Assembly (NCBI GenBank): GCA_002270565.1
Contig: NQMI01000040.1
Location: 216,506-280,505 of the forward strand
Source of the DNA: Stenocarpella maydis
Taxonomy: Eukaryota > Ascomycota > Sordariomycetes > Diaporthales > Diaporthaceae
Length of the DNA stretch: 64,000 nucleotides
Reading direction: 5' to 3'
Within the stretch, counting starts at the first letter, position 1. Each line of letters starts with the position of its first letter. Below the pieces are notes generated by a model. That model made no database searches and was not told the DNA's origin. It worked only from the letters and a program-made list of their open reading frames with translations. The translations under genes were made by a program, and so were the position numbers. This document shows, in pieces, positions 34,884 through 46,773 of the stretch.

Positions 34884-34967
34884 GTAGATTTAGGTAATTT
34901 GGTGCCCTATATAGGGCACTAAATTAATTAGGTATATTTGCCCATAGGAAGGCACTAATTCATCTAC
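34884..34967. repeat. Small inverted-repeat unit with an 18-bp perfect palindrome
   Basis: GTGCCCTATATAGGGCAC (34902-34919) is self-complementary. The wider segment begins GTAGAT and ends ATCTAC, with further matching GGTGCC/GGCAC words. It could be a miniature element or the structured end of the neighbouring mariner. Confidence 0.55.
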
Positions 34968-35239
34968 ATTAACCCCTAGCCACCAACCCAACTAATTAAC
35001 TTGCAAAAAACACTGCTTAACCCACACTATAATACTTAATGAGAACTCCCTTAATTTTTATTATTATAACTTTTAACTAGTACTATCATATATACCTTAT
35101 TCTGCTCTTTCCATTAGTACTTACACGTGGCGGAAATATCCCTAAATCGCTTATACCCTCATCCCAACCTCCCAGGCATAAGAATACAAGAATTACACAA
35201 ATTGCTAGTCTAAATTATAGTCAGACGCCTTATACTAGT

Positions 35240-36165
35240 ACTAATAATGCAAATAGCGCTTCAGATCACTAAAATACGCCTTAATGGGGTTAAAATCAGG
35301 TAAATATAAGGGTAGATAATATAGTTTCACGCCTCTCTAGCTAACTGCCTCCCAGATTCTCTTATTATGGTGCCAGGAAGCATTATCCATCATAAGAATT
35401 AATCTCAGTCCCAGGTACAGGTTTATTTTTAGCAATATACTTTTTAATAACTAGTTAAGGAAAAACTCTTTCGTTATGTAACCCTTATATACTATAACAG
35501 CAAGTAAGCTATTAACTATAATTACCAGGAGGATATAGCAGCAAGCACCTTACTTAAGAAGACTTTCCACCCATAGAGTGTACCCAACTGGTGCCCAACC
35601 TATCCTCCTTATACCATCACACTTATTAAGACCCAACTCATTACAGTAAATAAATATATTAATTATATGGGGCAGCTTATTTACCTACTAGAGATAGTAC
35701 CTATAGAGATTCTCGTTACGCTGCCGGGCTAGTATGTATACTTATTTGTTAGACTAGTTATAGTCTGCAAGCGCTTGCAATATTATCCTTATGGAAACAT
35801 TAATTCGGAAGTACTTAGCTAAGAAACACTGCATTTCATTAAGGTATAGGTCTAGCTTATTAAGCAAAAGATCTTTCAGCTCCTATCCTATATAATCTAT
35901 AGGTTAGTTAAGCTCCATAGCTTTATCTGGGTAAAGGCAGATAACTAACCTCTATAGCCTATTGCTCCAACTTAATACTATTTAATGGCGAGAGCAATAG
36001 TATGCTTAAGGCAATAGTTCTGGTGGTAGCAACTCTCTTCTGGTACCGCTAGATAGTAGCCCTACCGTACCGGAATTCCGCCTATAGCTACTTGTTTGGT
36101 AGTAATGGCTTAGAGCGCAAATAAAACTCTAACTGCTGCAACTTCACGCTTGATAGGCGGTGGCT
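35240..36165 (-). pseudogene. Tc1/mariner (DD34E) transposase relic
   Basis: Reading the minus strand gives, with stops, LADYN, LARQRNENL, IYCNELGLNKCDGIRRIGWA, MMDNASWHHNKRIWEAV, RGVKLYYLPLYLPDFNPIKA and YFSDLKRYL. This is the DDE domain of fungal Tc1-like transposases. The first catalytic Asp is replaced by Asn (AAT, 35640-35642). The second Asp remains (35385-35387). The position of the final Glu is Lys (AAG, 35280-35282). Second and third positions are separated by 34 residues, the Tc1 spacing. All of these changes are G-to-A on the coding strand, as RIP makes. The relic is inactive by substitution and by several stops. Confidence 0.9.
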
Positions 36166-36198
36166 AGCTATTGTAACCCCCTTAGTTAAGGGTGTAGG

Positions 36199-36360
36199 CG
36201 ATGTTGTTTACGTTGATGTGGTTGTCCAGGCGAGAATTGTGAGTTTCCTGGCCGCCCAGCCAGATTTTAGTGGCACGTGCGGAAACGGCTAATTTACCGG
36301 GGGGGGGGGGCATCACTTCGCTTGTCACAGACAGCGGCAACCGAGCGACGATTCTTGGCT
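36199..36360 (-). repeat. Right inverted arm (little mutated)
   Basis: This is the partner of 26427-26590, with a G12 run at 36299-36310 facing the C9 run of the left copy. It retains the GC-rich version of the sequence. It ends about 113 bp before the ATG of the SET gene and may form part of its promoter. Confidence 0.85.
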
Positions 36361-36473
36361 CTTCCTCCTCATCTCTTCCCACGTCGGGCACTCAGCAACA
36401 TCGCCGGAAACCCAACTTTTCGCGTCAATGATGGCGCTTGCCCGTGCCACCATTTCGCAGACGGCCAACGAAA

Positions 36474-38523
36474 ATGCTCCCCGAGGAGGATCTCGCGCGC
36501 GTGAGGGAGCACATTGCCCGAGCAGTCGCCGAGCGGATGGTCGACGACACGTCCATTGATTGGAACGTCGTCAGGCAGCTTGATAAGCCTATTCTCCGCG
36601 TTCAGGCGTGTCTGCAGGATGGCTCGAAGCAGGAGGCAAACCAGTCCATCCCCGGGCCAATAATCACCGTAAGCGGCTCTTATTAGCGAGGCTTGCTATC
36701 TTGCCGAAGCTTGGTTGACCCTGAGAGTGTAGCATTTGATCGACATTTCAGGGATCGTGCACCCCAGTCGCGGGTCGCCGGAAGCACCTGAGATGCGCCG
36801 CGGCAGCGGCAACAGCAACAAAAGCACAAAGCAACTGCAAATCTGCACGGCAAAGCCCCCGTCACCATTAGCACCTACAGCCGCACCAGCCACCCTTGAT
36901 GATGGCAGGATCACGCCGCCGGTGTCCGAAATGATCCCCAGCAGTGAGGGCACTCCTGCACCCGCCGACCAGGTCGCCGAAGCTTCGGCTGGCCGGCAGC
37001 GAAGACCGCTTGGTGGGCTGAGGCCTGCGCGGAGGGGCCAGAGCTCGGTAGATCTCGAAGATGAGCCCAGCACTCAAAGGCAGATCTCCAGCGGCGACAA
37101 GTTCTCGAAGCGCCGGAAGCAGCAGCCCACGGGCCACGTCCTACAACCTTCCACACTCGACAAGCTCATCCGAGGCATATGGGAGCAGATCCATGGCAGT
37201 CTCAGTCTGGACCCTCAGAACCTGCTCGAACAGGTCCAGCTCCGGCCATTGGAGTCGGCGCCCTCCGATGAGGCTAATTCCAAGCAGGGTCTCGCGCTGC
37301 AGCTGGGTGGCCAGGGAAGCGTTGTCCACGACTGCGTCTGTGACAGCAGCCGGTCTTTCAAGCGCAGCAACGTTTTCTGCAGCCAGGTCACGCAGGCGAG
37401 TCGCGCCTGTCGATCGCTCGAAGTCGTCGTCCAGGCACGTTGGGTTGAGCACTTTGACGCCTACGTGGATAGTCTTGCGGCGAACGATCTGTCGACTCCC
37501 CGGACCCGCTTCAACAAAGCCGCGCTCATGGAGGCATGCGCCGACTTTGGGTGGTCTGAGAAGGAATTGCGCAACAGGATGTCGATTTGGCGCGGTTACA
37601 ACGAGATACAGCAGGCCGGTGGCTGGGCGGCGTTGGTCTTTGCTGGCATGGGCATCTACAGGTTCTGCAAGTACCGAATCGGCTTCGACAAAGACAGCAT
37701 GCAGCGACTGCGCAATCTCCGCCCGGCCATCGAGGTTGCGGCCGATACGCTGCACCCACACTGGAGGCAACTGCTCACCGCGATAGGCGAACCGTCACAA
37801 CAGATATACCATGGCCATCCCCACGATTATGTAGTCTCGCTCGACGGCTCGCGCCCCGTGCCACTGCGGGCGACATACCTGCAGCGGGACCCGGACTTCT
37901 CATACCAGAACATCGACGAGTCGACCGTCGACGAGCGCGTCTGGGGATGCGACGACCCGCGCTGGGCACCGCCGACAAAGAGCAGCGGTGCCGAGCCTGC
38001 TGCACCTCCCCTGTGTGATACGTGCGGAAAGGAGCAGTCCGACGACCCGAAGCAAAACTGTTGCTTCTGCTTCCCCAGTCTCTTCGGCACGGCACGGTCG
38101 CTCCCACCGCCTGTTCTCATCTTTCACACGGGGGATGACCGCCACAACGGGCTGCTGGCGCTCTGCGCCTTCGAGCGCGGCGCCACAGTGGGGGAGTTTG
38201 TCGGCGTCGTGACGAAGGGCCTAACCGATGTCGACGTAATGGAGAGCGCGGTATCTGCCGGTGCTTTCAAGTACCAAATCTGGCAAGGCAGGCAGGGCAA
38301 CTTCACGCGGTTCGTCAACCACAGCTGCAAAGCCAACGCGCAGTACCAGCGCTTCACGTGGCTGGGCACGCAGCGCATCATCCTCGTCAGCAAGGGGATC
38401 GAGGCCGGTAGCGAGATCAGTGTCGACTACAGCGACAAGTACTGGAAGGGACTCGACAAGAAGTGCCTCTGCGGTGAGAGTTGCTGTCGGTACCGCCGGG
38501 ATGATAGGAGACTGGTGTCGTGA
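36474..38523 (+). CDS. SET-domain protein lysine methyltransferase, fungal type
   Basis: Exon 1 (36474-36668) gives MLPEEDLARVREHIARAVAE and onward. A 64-bp intron (GTAAGC...GTGTAG, 36669-36732) keeps frame into exon 2 (36733-38523), total 661 residues. A stronger-looking acceptor TTTCAG at 36751 would shift frame, so I chose the weaker one. After a disordered Ser/Pro/Lys region comes a helical block (GWSEKELRNRMSIWRGYNEI, GGWAALVFAGMGIYRFCKYR) seen in related fungal SET proteins. A Cys cluster (CDTCGKEQSDDPKQNCCFC) follows, then the SET domain: GEFVGVV, FTRFVNHSCKANAQYQ and EISVDYSDKYW. A post-SET CLCGESCCRYR completes the zinc site. The family methylates lysines with S-adenosylmethionine; histone targeting is inferred. 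It lies immediately right of the transposon nest but is not RIP-damaged. Confidence 0.85.
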
Positions 38524-38774
38524 GTGACTCGGCACATCACACTAAATTCTCGGAGCTTTATGGCGTATTCTTCAAAGGGTATTTTCATGAAATCTACGCG
38601 CTAGGGTATATCGGAACCGCAAAAGAAAAAAAAACAAAAAGAATACAGGCATGCCGGGATACAAAACACGGCGGTGGTAGTAAGTACATGTCCATGATAA
38701 TACCGCCCCCAACCAGGCGCGAGGACCAAAGGCTCACGTCGCAGTTCGACTTAACGCCCATCTTCAAGTCCCCA

Positions 38775-40154
38775 TCAAATCGGGCTGACGTCAGCCGGGT
38801 TGCCCCTCTTGGGCTCTTGCGTCGGGGGGTCTTCGTGTGGCGTCATGGTCCTCCAAGTCCCGCTCTCCCTGTCGTAGCTGTCGCCCACAGAGCTCGTCCA
38901 CGATCCTGCGCTCGACCTCCTCGCGTTCCCCGTCAGAGACCTCGATGCCGCGTTGCCCTTGGGCGCGGGCTGGAGCGGAGGTGGGTAGAGGGCTGTCTGG
39001 GGCACAAAGGTGCTCCTGACGCTGTTGTTCACCGAGTCGTCGCCGGTGGCCCAGCTGCGAGCGCTCAGCGGCGGGTTTGGTGTCAGCGGCCCGTGTGCCA
39101 GGAGGTACGTCGCGGTCGTTGGCGTGACGCCGTTGTAGCTCGGCGATGGAGGCACTGGCATGCGCGCGGAAAGAGGCGTGCTTGGTGCTGTCAGGGGGCT
39201 GCTGTTGAGGGGGTTGGGGCCTCCTCCAGGCAGCCACCTTTGGCTGCGAAGCCAGCCAGTTACCGACTGTCGAGTGTTGGTGTGCGCTGCTGTCTCTGGG
39301 CTGGTGGGCTCCGGGAGATGACTACCCGGCCGCCCCGCCACCCTGGCAGCCGCCGCTTCCCATGATGGCTGTGATGTGTGGCCGGGCCGAGTGGTGTTTG
39401 TCGAGCCATAGCGGGGGTCACTGCCGGTGCCCTCCTCGGCTGCGTACACGGCCTTCCAGCAGTCGTCGATCAACATCGAGTGAGATCTCTGTCTCTCATG
39501 GCCACAGACTGTGGATTCCGAGACGGCTGGCGACTTCAAGGCCTCCCCGTATGGTGGTGGGGCAAGGCCGTTTGGTGCGCTGATGCTGCCGAATACAGGG
39601 GCGTTCATCCTCTTCTGCTCATCCAGTTGCTTCAACTTCTTTTGGCGTCGTCTTCGGTAGATGACAAACAGCGTGATGCTGAGTATCATGGCAATCAGGA
39701 CTGGGCGACGGCGTTAGTGACGGGGCCGTGATGGAACGGAGAGCATCGTTCAATGCGGTGCTATGTACTCACCAAGTATCTGAAGGATCAGGGCTACTGA
39801 GATTGGGGCTACAACGGACGAGCTCGATCGTCTCACAGGGGCGGGTTGTGTAGGCGCCTCGGTTGTCCTCATGGCTCGCCTCCGTACGACAAACTCATTC
39901 CTCTCTGAGATCCAGGATTGCACCGAGTCCAACATGTTGTCCAGAGGTTGGCGCCTGCGAGGAGCTCGCGGTGGCTGGCCCGGGATTCTAACCATTGTGA
40001 CTGGGTTGCGACGGGTACACGGTGTTGGTGGTGGCGAATGTCTTGGAAGTGATGACCCGGGACTGCTACCAAGAACCGAGGACGGAAAGACAAGGAGCGG
40101 GAGCACCAATATTTCAATAAGCTGGTGCCAATGCGTACTCGTGTACAATGCCAT
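38775..40154 (-). CDS. Single-pass cell-surface protein, unknown function
   Basis: Two exons (40154-39773 and 39700-38775, intron 72 bp) give 435 residues. The ATG at 40154 precedes a leader (IEILVLPLLVFPSSVLG). A short Ser/Pro/Arg-rich outer part ends with RRSSSSVVAPIS. The splice junction lies inside the only membrane helix, joining VALILQIL to VLIAMILSITLFVIY, followed by a strong stop-transfer run (RRRRQKKLKQ). The cytoplasmic tail of about 285 residues is Pro/Ser/Thr-rich and apparently disordered (PPPYGEALKSP, a PPxY-type motif that can bind WW-domain ubiquitin ligases). The plan resembles fungal surface sensors, but the outer part is short and I recognise no family. Confidence 0.7.
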
Positions 40155-43100
40155 GTATGGCTGCCGGCTGCCGAGCGAACGAACCCCTCTACATGAACGA
40201 TGGAGCTATTTTCCCATGTGCGCAGTCATGTCCCTGTCAGCCCGCACCCCACACCACGCCCAAGTTTATCGATCGGCAGGGTCAGGGGCAGGGGAGCCCA
40301 TGGAGCGTCCAAATGAAGACAGGAGGGTGTTCCCCCGCCCAACTGACGCATTGGGATGACGGAGGACTGCGGCTCGGAGTATGGGTGTCAACACCAGACG
40401 GGACGCCACTAACCAAGGTTGGGCCCAGGCCTGGCCGATGCTACAGTTAGACTTTTACAGCACTTGCTCTGGACTCTGGTCGGATATAGATGGACCTCTG
40501 ATCGATATTGCCCGGCGGCGGAGAGCACAGATGGGGTCAATGCATCTGAGATGCAGGGTGCCCGGACGACAGTTGGCATCCCACACCATGCGCCCGCATC
40601 GTGACCACTAAAGAAACGTCGTCTGTGCTGGTCCGGCGAGAAAAGCAACGACGTTAGAACAATGTTCCTATGCGTTTCTCGCTCGGCGCCCCCACCAGGC
40701 CCACGCATTGCTGGATTTACGAGCACGGACCAGCCGAGGCTGAGGGAAGGGCGACTGGGAGGCATGGTTCTCGCGCCTACGCAGCCCCGACGGATATAGA
40801 CCGGCTGGAGGACAAGCTACAAATTTAGCCACAGGGCAACATGCACCACGAGCTGGGCGGGGGCAGCAGAGGTCCGCTGAGTCGGTCACCAGCGCCCCAC
40901 GAGTAAGGTTAAGGGATAAGGTTTCAGAACACGGCTTGGCGGGCATGGGGGGTGCCAAGGACCCTCCCGATCTTGTTTCTCTTTTTAGCCGTGCCGCAGT
41001 CCTCTTGAGCCGCAATCTACGAGGAACAGAGCCTCAGCCAGATTGATTACGGGACAGCCTTAGCCGTGACGGCATAAATAGGCGAGGTGGGGCGCCCTCG
41101 CTCCCTTGGCCCTTCCGCGCATGCATACACTACGTGTAAATCCCAAGACTAGCCCAATCGCCCATGCCTCTGCGAGAGAGAGATATGAAGATCGGCCCGG
41201 TGGTGGTCCTCCGTTCGAAACGCACTCGTCGGGCACCATTGTAGGGAATTCGCACCACTCAGGCGGCGGGTGTGTTTTGAAACATCGCCCTGTTGGCCCG
41301 ATGTTACGAAGAGATGACGTTTGTCTCGGGACAGCTCCATTCGACGATCATCTCATCTCTCTCTGCTCCGCTGGTCAGCTGGGGCAGACCTCCGAGCCCT
41401 GCCATGCCCGGGATGCCATAAAACATCAGTCGGTCCAGTCAACCCTGCCGTTTGTATGGTGCCCGGACTACTGTGTAAGAACCGTCCCATGAGCGCTGCC
41501 GAGCGACCCGGCATCCCATCTCGGTCTCCGAGCGAAAGCATCATCCATCGCCCTTGGAGCAGGGACGGACTGGGGGCGCCCAAGCTGGGCAGCGATCAGA
41601 CGACCACGGCCGTGGTCCCACCGGTTCTCTCCCAAGAACAAGACAAGAAAAAGAAAAAAAGAAAAAACAAAATGCCGCTGGAACTCGGCACATGAAGCTG
41701 TTCGCACCAGCCAATAAACCCGTGGCAAAACAGCCGGAAATGGTCCTGACCCCTCTTTGGAACCAGGCACTCACATAACCACCACGCCTCTTGGCACTTT
41801 AGCACTTACTGCGGCCGCATGGACGCGCGCGGTCAAGATAACCCCGGCACCCATCTCTTGTCAATCAAGCTCTGGAGTCTAAATCTCCTGCTCCCTCAGT
41901 CAAGCAGTCGAGACCCCAAGGTCGCAGAGCTCTGCGGGGCTTTTCATGGCACTGACGGGGGGGTGCTCGTGTCATTTCTGACCGCTGCAAGGCCGGTTCT
42001 CCCGCTGTGCCGTGGTTCTTGCTGTGACTTTTACTCCGTATAGTGTCATGAACCAACACGATGGCACCCAAAGGACCCGTTTTGATGACCCCGGCAATCA
42101 GAATCAGATGCCACGACGGAACCCGCAGGCACTAGGAAACGAACGGGCCACACTGGCTGACCAAGCAACCAGTGGGGCCCATTTGCGCACAGGCACTCTC
42201 TAGGCACTCTCTCGCCTGTAGTACCAGTAGTAATGATCCCTCGCTAATTGTCTCTGTCAAGTATCGACCTCCGTATATATCTACCAGCTCTATTACGACA
42301 CATTACGACTTTGACGCCGCACTCTCACAGCTCTCCAGATGCCGCCAGACACCTACTAGCCGCATTTGGTATATTTCCATGCCCGTTGACGTCCTAGATG
42401 ATATGAAGCGTGTCGGGCGGCAAACATACGAAGCCATGGCTTTGAATTCCGAGATGTGCCTGGCCCTTGGGTGGCTGCATCTTTCACGTGGAGGACAAAC
42501 CCAAAAGCTACAATTCAACAAGCCCTGCAAACATACCCCATAACGTGGGAGGACTATTGAAAAAGATAAGAGAGATATAAAACACGCAGGAGTTATTGTT
42601 ATTCGACTCGATTATATCGCACAATTCCCATGAGGCTACTGTCCGCCTTTCATAACTGCTACCACTTTCTAATTTTCTATTTGCGCTTGATTCTGGACGG
42701 CCCAGGCAAGCTAGGGAAGTTATCGTCCTTGAAATTGTGTTGATATAGAAATCGATGCCTTCTAAGTCTCAGATGAACGTGTCCATCGACTCAGGGCAAT
42801 TTTGACCACAGAATTTCATATCCATTGGAGCGATATTCCTCCAAAGGGCGGATCACTTGGAAGGCATCGTCCACGGGGACTCTGTCGTGTCGTAAAGCAG
42901 CTCAGCGTTGCTCGCCTCACTGCAACGGGTCTATCTTTAGATCTCCGGAGTGTCGTTGGACGGGTCATACCGGAGAATGAGGGAAAGTGGCCTGCATAAC
43001 GACTCGTTCTGATCTAGTCATACACCTTGACATAACACGATGCTTCCAGGACTCCATGCACTCCAGGTCTTGCGGGACGTGACAGGCCGCGGGAGATGGG

Positions 43101-43785
43101 GCCGCGAGATTGTCCATTTCGTAAACTATAAGCTGGCTATGCCTGCTCATTGCCAAGAAGATCGTGACTTGCGATCTGAGCACAAGTCAGAGTGAGGAGG
43201 CCGCTTGGACCCAGTGGACGGTCCAAACTTGGATGTTGGTGGCGAAAGCTGCACCGCGCCGGCGATGGTTGGCGCAGGCGCACGTCTTCCGCATTAACCT
43301 ATCCATTTGTGGACTGGGGCATGTCTATGGAGGATTTCAGATATCATTCGGACGGTTTATACCTGTCAATTCTCAACCAAGATGGCTTCGGGGGGTTGGA
43401 CATCTATGGGTCGCGATCCTTCTGATTGAGGCAAACTCACGAAGGCTTCCGAGACGAGTAACTAGGACGGCCGAGACCAAGGTTAAGTGTTCAATACCGA
43501 GATGGAGAATTATCACCGATGCCATCGTATTGTCGTCACTTTCAACATCTCGGGTTCTATCAATGGAACAGTGCTTGCCAGTTGCATTGGGCATATTGAT
43601 AGACACTCAGGATACAATAGGAGTCATGCCACTTTTGATATTGAGAGGCTTACTATTTGAAAGCGCTTTAATTTTTAGTGTCTATGAACTAGTTGATTTA
43701 TACTTAAATGCCGAGGATGTAGTATAGTTCGTTGGATTGTTCTCCTCTTTGGGATAATTTTAATATTGAAATAGCAATGCAGCCC
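40155..43785. other. Long intergenic region, no gene recognised
   Basis: In 3.6 kb I found only short frames on both strands. The stretch 42290-42545 reads a plausible but unrecognised peptide (YISMPVDVLDDMKRVGRQTY) without start or splice support. An A-rich patch lies at 41640-41675. A 187-codon frame at 43164-43727 has no domain and mixed composition. Confidence 0.45.
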
Positions 43786-45445
43786 TTACTTGAGCCATGA
43801 CAAAGGTCCCGAACCAGGCGGGCCAACCCAAATCGCGGTAGTAATGGTCGAAAAGGCTGCTATGATCGATAAACTCCAGGTCATAGTCGGCCAGTCGGTG
43901 GCGTCTCGTATCATTCCTGCAATGATTGGCCCCAAGAGGCATCCTCCGGCGAATGAAACGTTGAACAAACTGTAAGTCTGCGCGTATGCCCCCTTTTTGC
44001 CAAACAGCCCGGGCCTGTCGGCCTCCATGTCCCGGAGGGCAAATGTCAACTCGGCCAAGACAGGGGTCATGATGCCATTGACGACCAACCCTATGAGAAA
44101 GAGCAGGACGCATAATATAGCGATCTGAGAAGTGGAGTCGTGCGTGACGAAGCGCAGCAGGACAAATAGAGGGACTGTGCAGATGAAGCCACCGGTAGCT
44201 AGCCAGCGGGAGCCATAACGGTCGGCGAGCCAGCCGGCTACGGGCTCGAGGAAGGATGGAATGGCCATGGGAAGAAAGATCAACCCCTGTCCCAGACTGT
44301 CCCAGCCGAAAGTTGTTGCGACGAAGAGCGGGAGGACAGCGTCGAATGCGGTTAGGAGAATCGATATGGCGAGGGCTGCCCACAGCGTCGACAGAACCCG
44401 CGAGGATGAAAGCAGGACCAGGAAGGCCTGGCTTCTTTCCTTGACTCCTCCCGTCGTGCTGATGGTAGACTGTGCGTGGCTCACGACTTGGTGTATTTCA
44501 GAGTCGGGACGAGAACCGTCTCCTCTCTCTTCATCGGTGGCGTCGCCTCCTTCCACCTTGGGCTGTTGAGTGGGCTGGGGATGCTCGTCTTCTTCGATCC
44601 ACTTCGCAGCCACTGCCTTCTCAATCATGACCAGCCGCATCGCAATGTCCACGGCGAGGAGAGCAAAGCACATGCCAAACACAGCGTAGTAACCTGCCCG
44701 ACTGAACACGATGCCACCCAGCAGAGGCGCAAGGAGTAGGCCCAGGCCCATGGCAATTCCCGTGGTCCCCAGCATCTGGCCAGTCTCATTCTCGTCAGCC
44801 GTGTCCACCAGGAGCGCAAGACCCACGGACCAGACGACGGCCGCCGAAACGCCCTGGCATATGCGACCCGCGATGAACAAGCCGATGTGCGACGCGGCCA
44901 TCAGGATGGCTGTGCTGGCTGTGAGGGCGAAGAGACCAAGCAGGAAGGGGACGCGCCGGGAGGACGTGTGGTCGGCCAGCCAACCAGTGAATGCTACACG
45001 GGTGTTGTTAGTTATCCGGAACCAACAAGGTTTATGAGTATAGGAAGAGGGAGTACTCACGGGATGCGATAAGAACGGCTGCTCCGTATACGGCGAGAAG
45101 GATTGACACCCATCGTTGTACTAGACGATGGTATTAGCCAGGTGCTGTAGGAGTTTATAAAATCTCAGAGCGCTTAGAGTAGCCTACCGTCTTCCTCGGG
45201 TATACCAGCTCTCTCGTGAATGGCGGAAGGGATTACAGGTACGATGACTCCATATAGAAACAAATCCTGATTGCCCGAAGTCAGTCAAGTCTCTTGGAGG
45301 TATGGCTAAGAGATGTCACGGAGTGGATGAGGTCACGCACGGTGAAGATAGCAACGCATATCGAAGTGAGGATAAATGCCTTGCTGCTTCTGAACGCTAG
45401 CGCCACGGGTGGCTTTTGGGGTTGGTTCCCCCCGAAGAACTTCAT
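43786..45445 (-). CDS. Major facilitator superfamily transporter (DHA1-like)
   Basis: Four exons (45445-45341, 45266-45188, 45120-45061, 44993-43786; introns 74, 67 and 67 bp) give 483 residues. The first three small exons supply the start and helices 1-2 (FILTSICVAIFT+DLFLYGVIVPVIPSAI, then WVSILLAVYGAAVLIAS). Splicing rebuilds the loop as PFTGWLADHTSSRR, the MFS GxLaDrxGRR signature between helices 2 and 3. Twelve hydrophobic segments follow in two sets, divided by a charged cytoplasmic loop (KWIEEDEHPQPTQQPK). The second half repeats the signature as GWLADRYGSRWL. It is a plasma-membrane or vacuolar exporter by family; the substrate is unknown. Confidence 0.88.
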
Positions 45446-46773
45446 GGTCGTGTGGGTTCGTCGGGCTGTCTGAGATAGATGAAGGCAATGTGTCGGAAAG
45501 CGCAGCAAAGTTAATGATCCTCTGCGTCCCGCGACAGGGAGTTTCCTACAACAGTAGAATATATTTATAAATGTCCTATTAGCCAAGATGATGTGGACGA
45601 TCCAGCTGTACGGAGTACTATGTACGTGTTCGCTAGACTCGGAGATCGGAGCCCACGGGCTGCGGTGCCCCCCATTTATTCGGAAACCCTCTGCATCGAA
45701 CCGGCGCCTTCTCGCAAACAGACCTCCGTGAAACCACAAAGTCTGGTGGGTGGTATCGAGGCGGATCTCCTGCGTTTCGGCTCCGCAAACTGCGCTTCCA
45801 CGGAGGTAAAGACCATGAGGCGTTCAGCCGGCAGGAGCCCCAAGACTCCGACCGCATGATTCTGCTCTGGCGGTTTTTTGCTGGGCAAGGCGACGGTAGA
45901 TGGCAGATCTCGAGAACACTGACTAACAAGCCAGCATTTGATTGGAGCGGGCGTAACAAGAAACAAGGATGCCGGAGAATTCTGAGCGGATCAAGCTTGG
46001 CAACGGCTCTGCTTTGACGCTTTGCCAGAGGCTTGTGTGGGCGGACTGGAGTCACAAATCCCGCCAAACCGTAAAAAGTCGAAAAGATGCAAGGGGCTTC
46101 TCCACCCAAAGTCACCTTTGCTAACAAATCGGACAAGGCGTGACACGATGGGTTGGAGATTACTAATAAGAACAGTTGCCTGGCACGTTGTCAGCAAAGC
46201 CTCTGGTCGGGTGGAAACAGCTCGCGCAGTTGTCTTTTAACAGCTCTCGTGTCCTCTGTTTCATGGTTTGCTTTGTTCAATGCTCGTCCATTATTGCCTT
46301 GCCGTTTCTATTTTCTGTTGGGCATGCTTCCAATAATAATGGTGTTCTCGACATCCGGCGCTGAGACGCCTTCTGGAACGGTCCGATTCGTAACATGTTG
46401 AAGATCGCCTGGGCATCATGAGATCTCCCGACACGTTCAGGAAGCTTTGAAATAGGTCACCGCCTTGTTGGGACGTCAAATGCCACGGGCCACGATTTCT
46501 TCGACCCAAACAAATAACTATCCGTCTGCGACGGCAACAATAGACATCAATCTCATTTCGATTTCTGCTTTCTTCATTCTCTTCATTGGCATTGTCAACT
46601 GGTTTGGCAAAATTGGCTACTGGATAGCTGTGTTTTCATTCTGATCATTTTGTCATTCCCTCCCTTGTTGGGTTGTTCTGATTTGCATTAGTTTACAACA
46701 GATTTGTCAATTAAGACCAGAGAAAAGACCAAAAAAAAAAAAAAGACACAAAAAACTCCCGAGAACGATAAAA
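45446..46773. other. Divergent intergenic region between two MFS genes
   Basis: The two transporters are transcribed away from each other, so 1.3 kb holds both promoters. Poly-A of 14 residues lies at 46731-46744, just before the second start codon. No gene was seen. Confidence 0.45.

Larger units (their letters stand above)
26427..36360. mobile_element. RIP-mutated DNA transposon (Tc1/mariner type) split by an LTR element
   Basis: Two inverted arms of about 160 bp bound a block that is strongly AT-rich, rich in TpA and full of TAG/TAA stops, the footprint of repeat-induced point mutation. Inside are a relic ORF (27256-28659, plus), an LTR retroelement (28728-34688) and a DD34E transposase relic (35240-36165, minus). 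Deleting the LTR element with one copy of its target duplication leaves about 3.97 kb holding two convergent genes between the arms. I infer that this was one transposon later interrupted. A weaker reading is that the arms are an inverted host duplication and the mariner is a separate insertion. Confidence 0.6.

Noticed and set aside
26427..36360. Reading the whole AT-rich block as a centromere or ordinary AT isochore
   Set aside because: Ordered transposon parts, LTRs with a target duplication and directional transitions explain it as RIP-mutated repeats.
36428..36560. Upstream ATG-ATG at 36428 as the SET gene start
   Set aside because: That frame ends at TGA within about 130 bp and does not connect to exon 2; the ATG at 36474 does.
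43164..43727. 187-codon plus-strand frame
   Set aside because: No ATG-supported domain, mixed composition and no splice-linked neighbours; likely chance.
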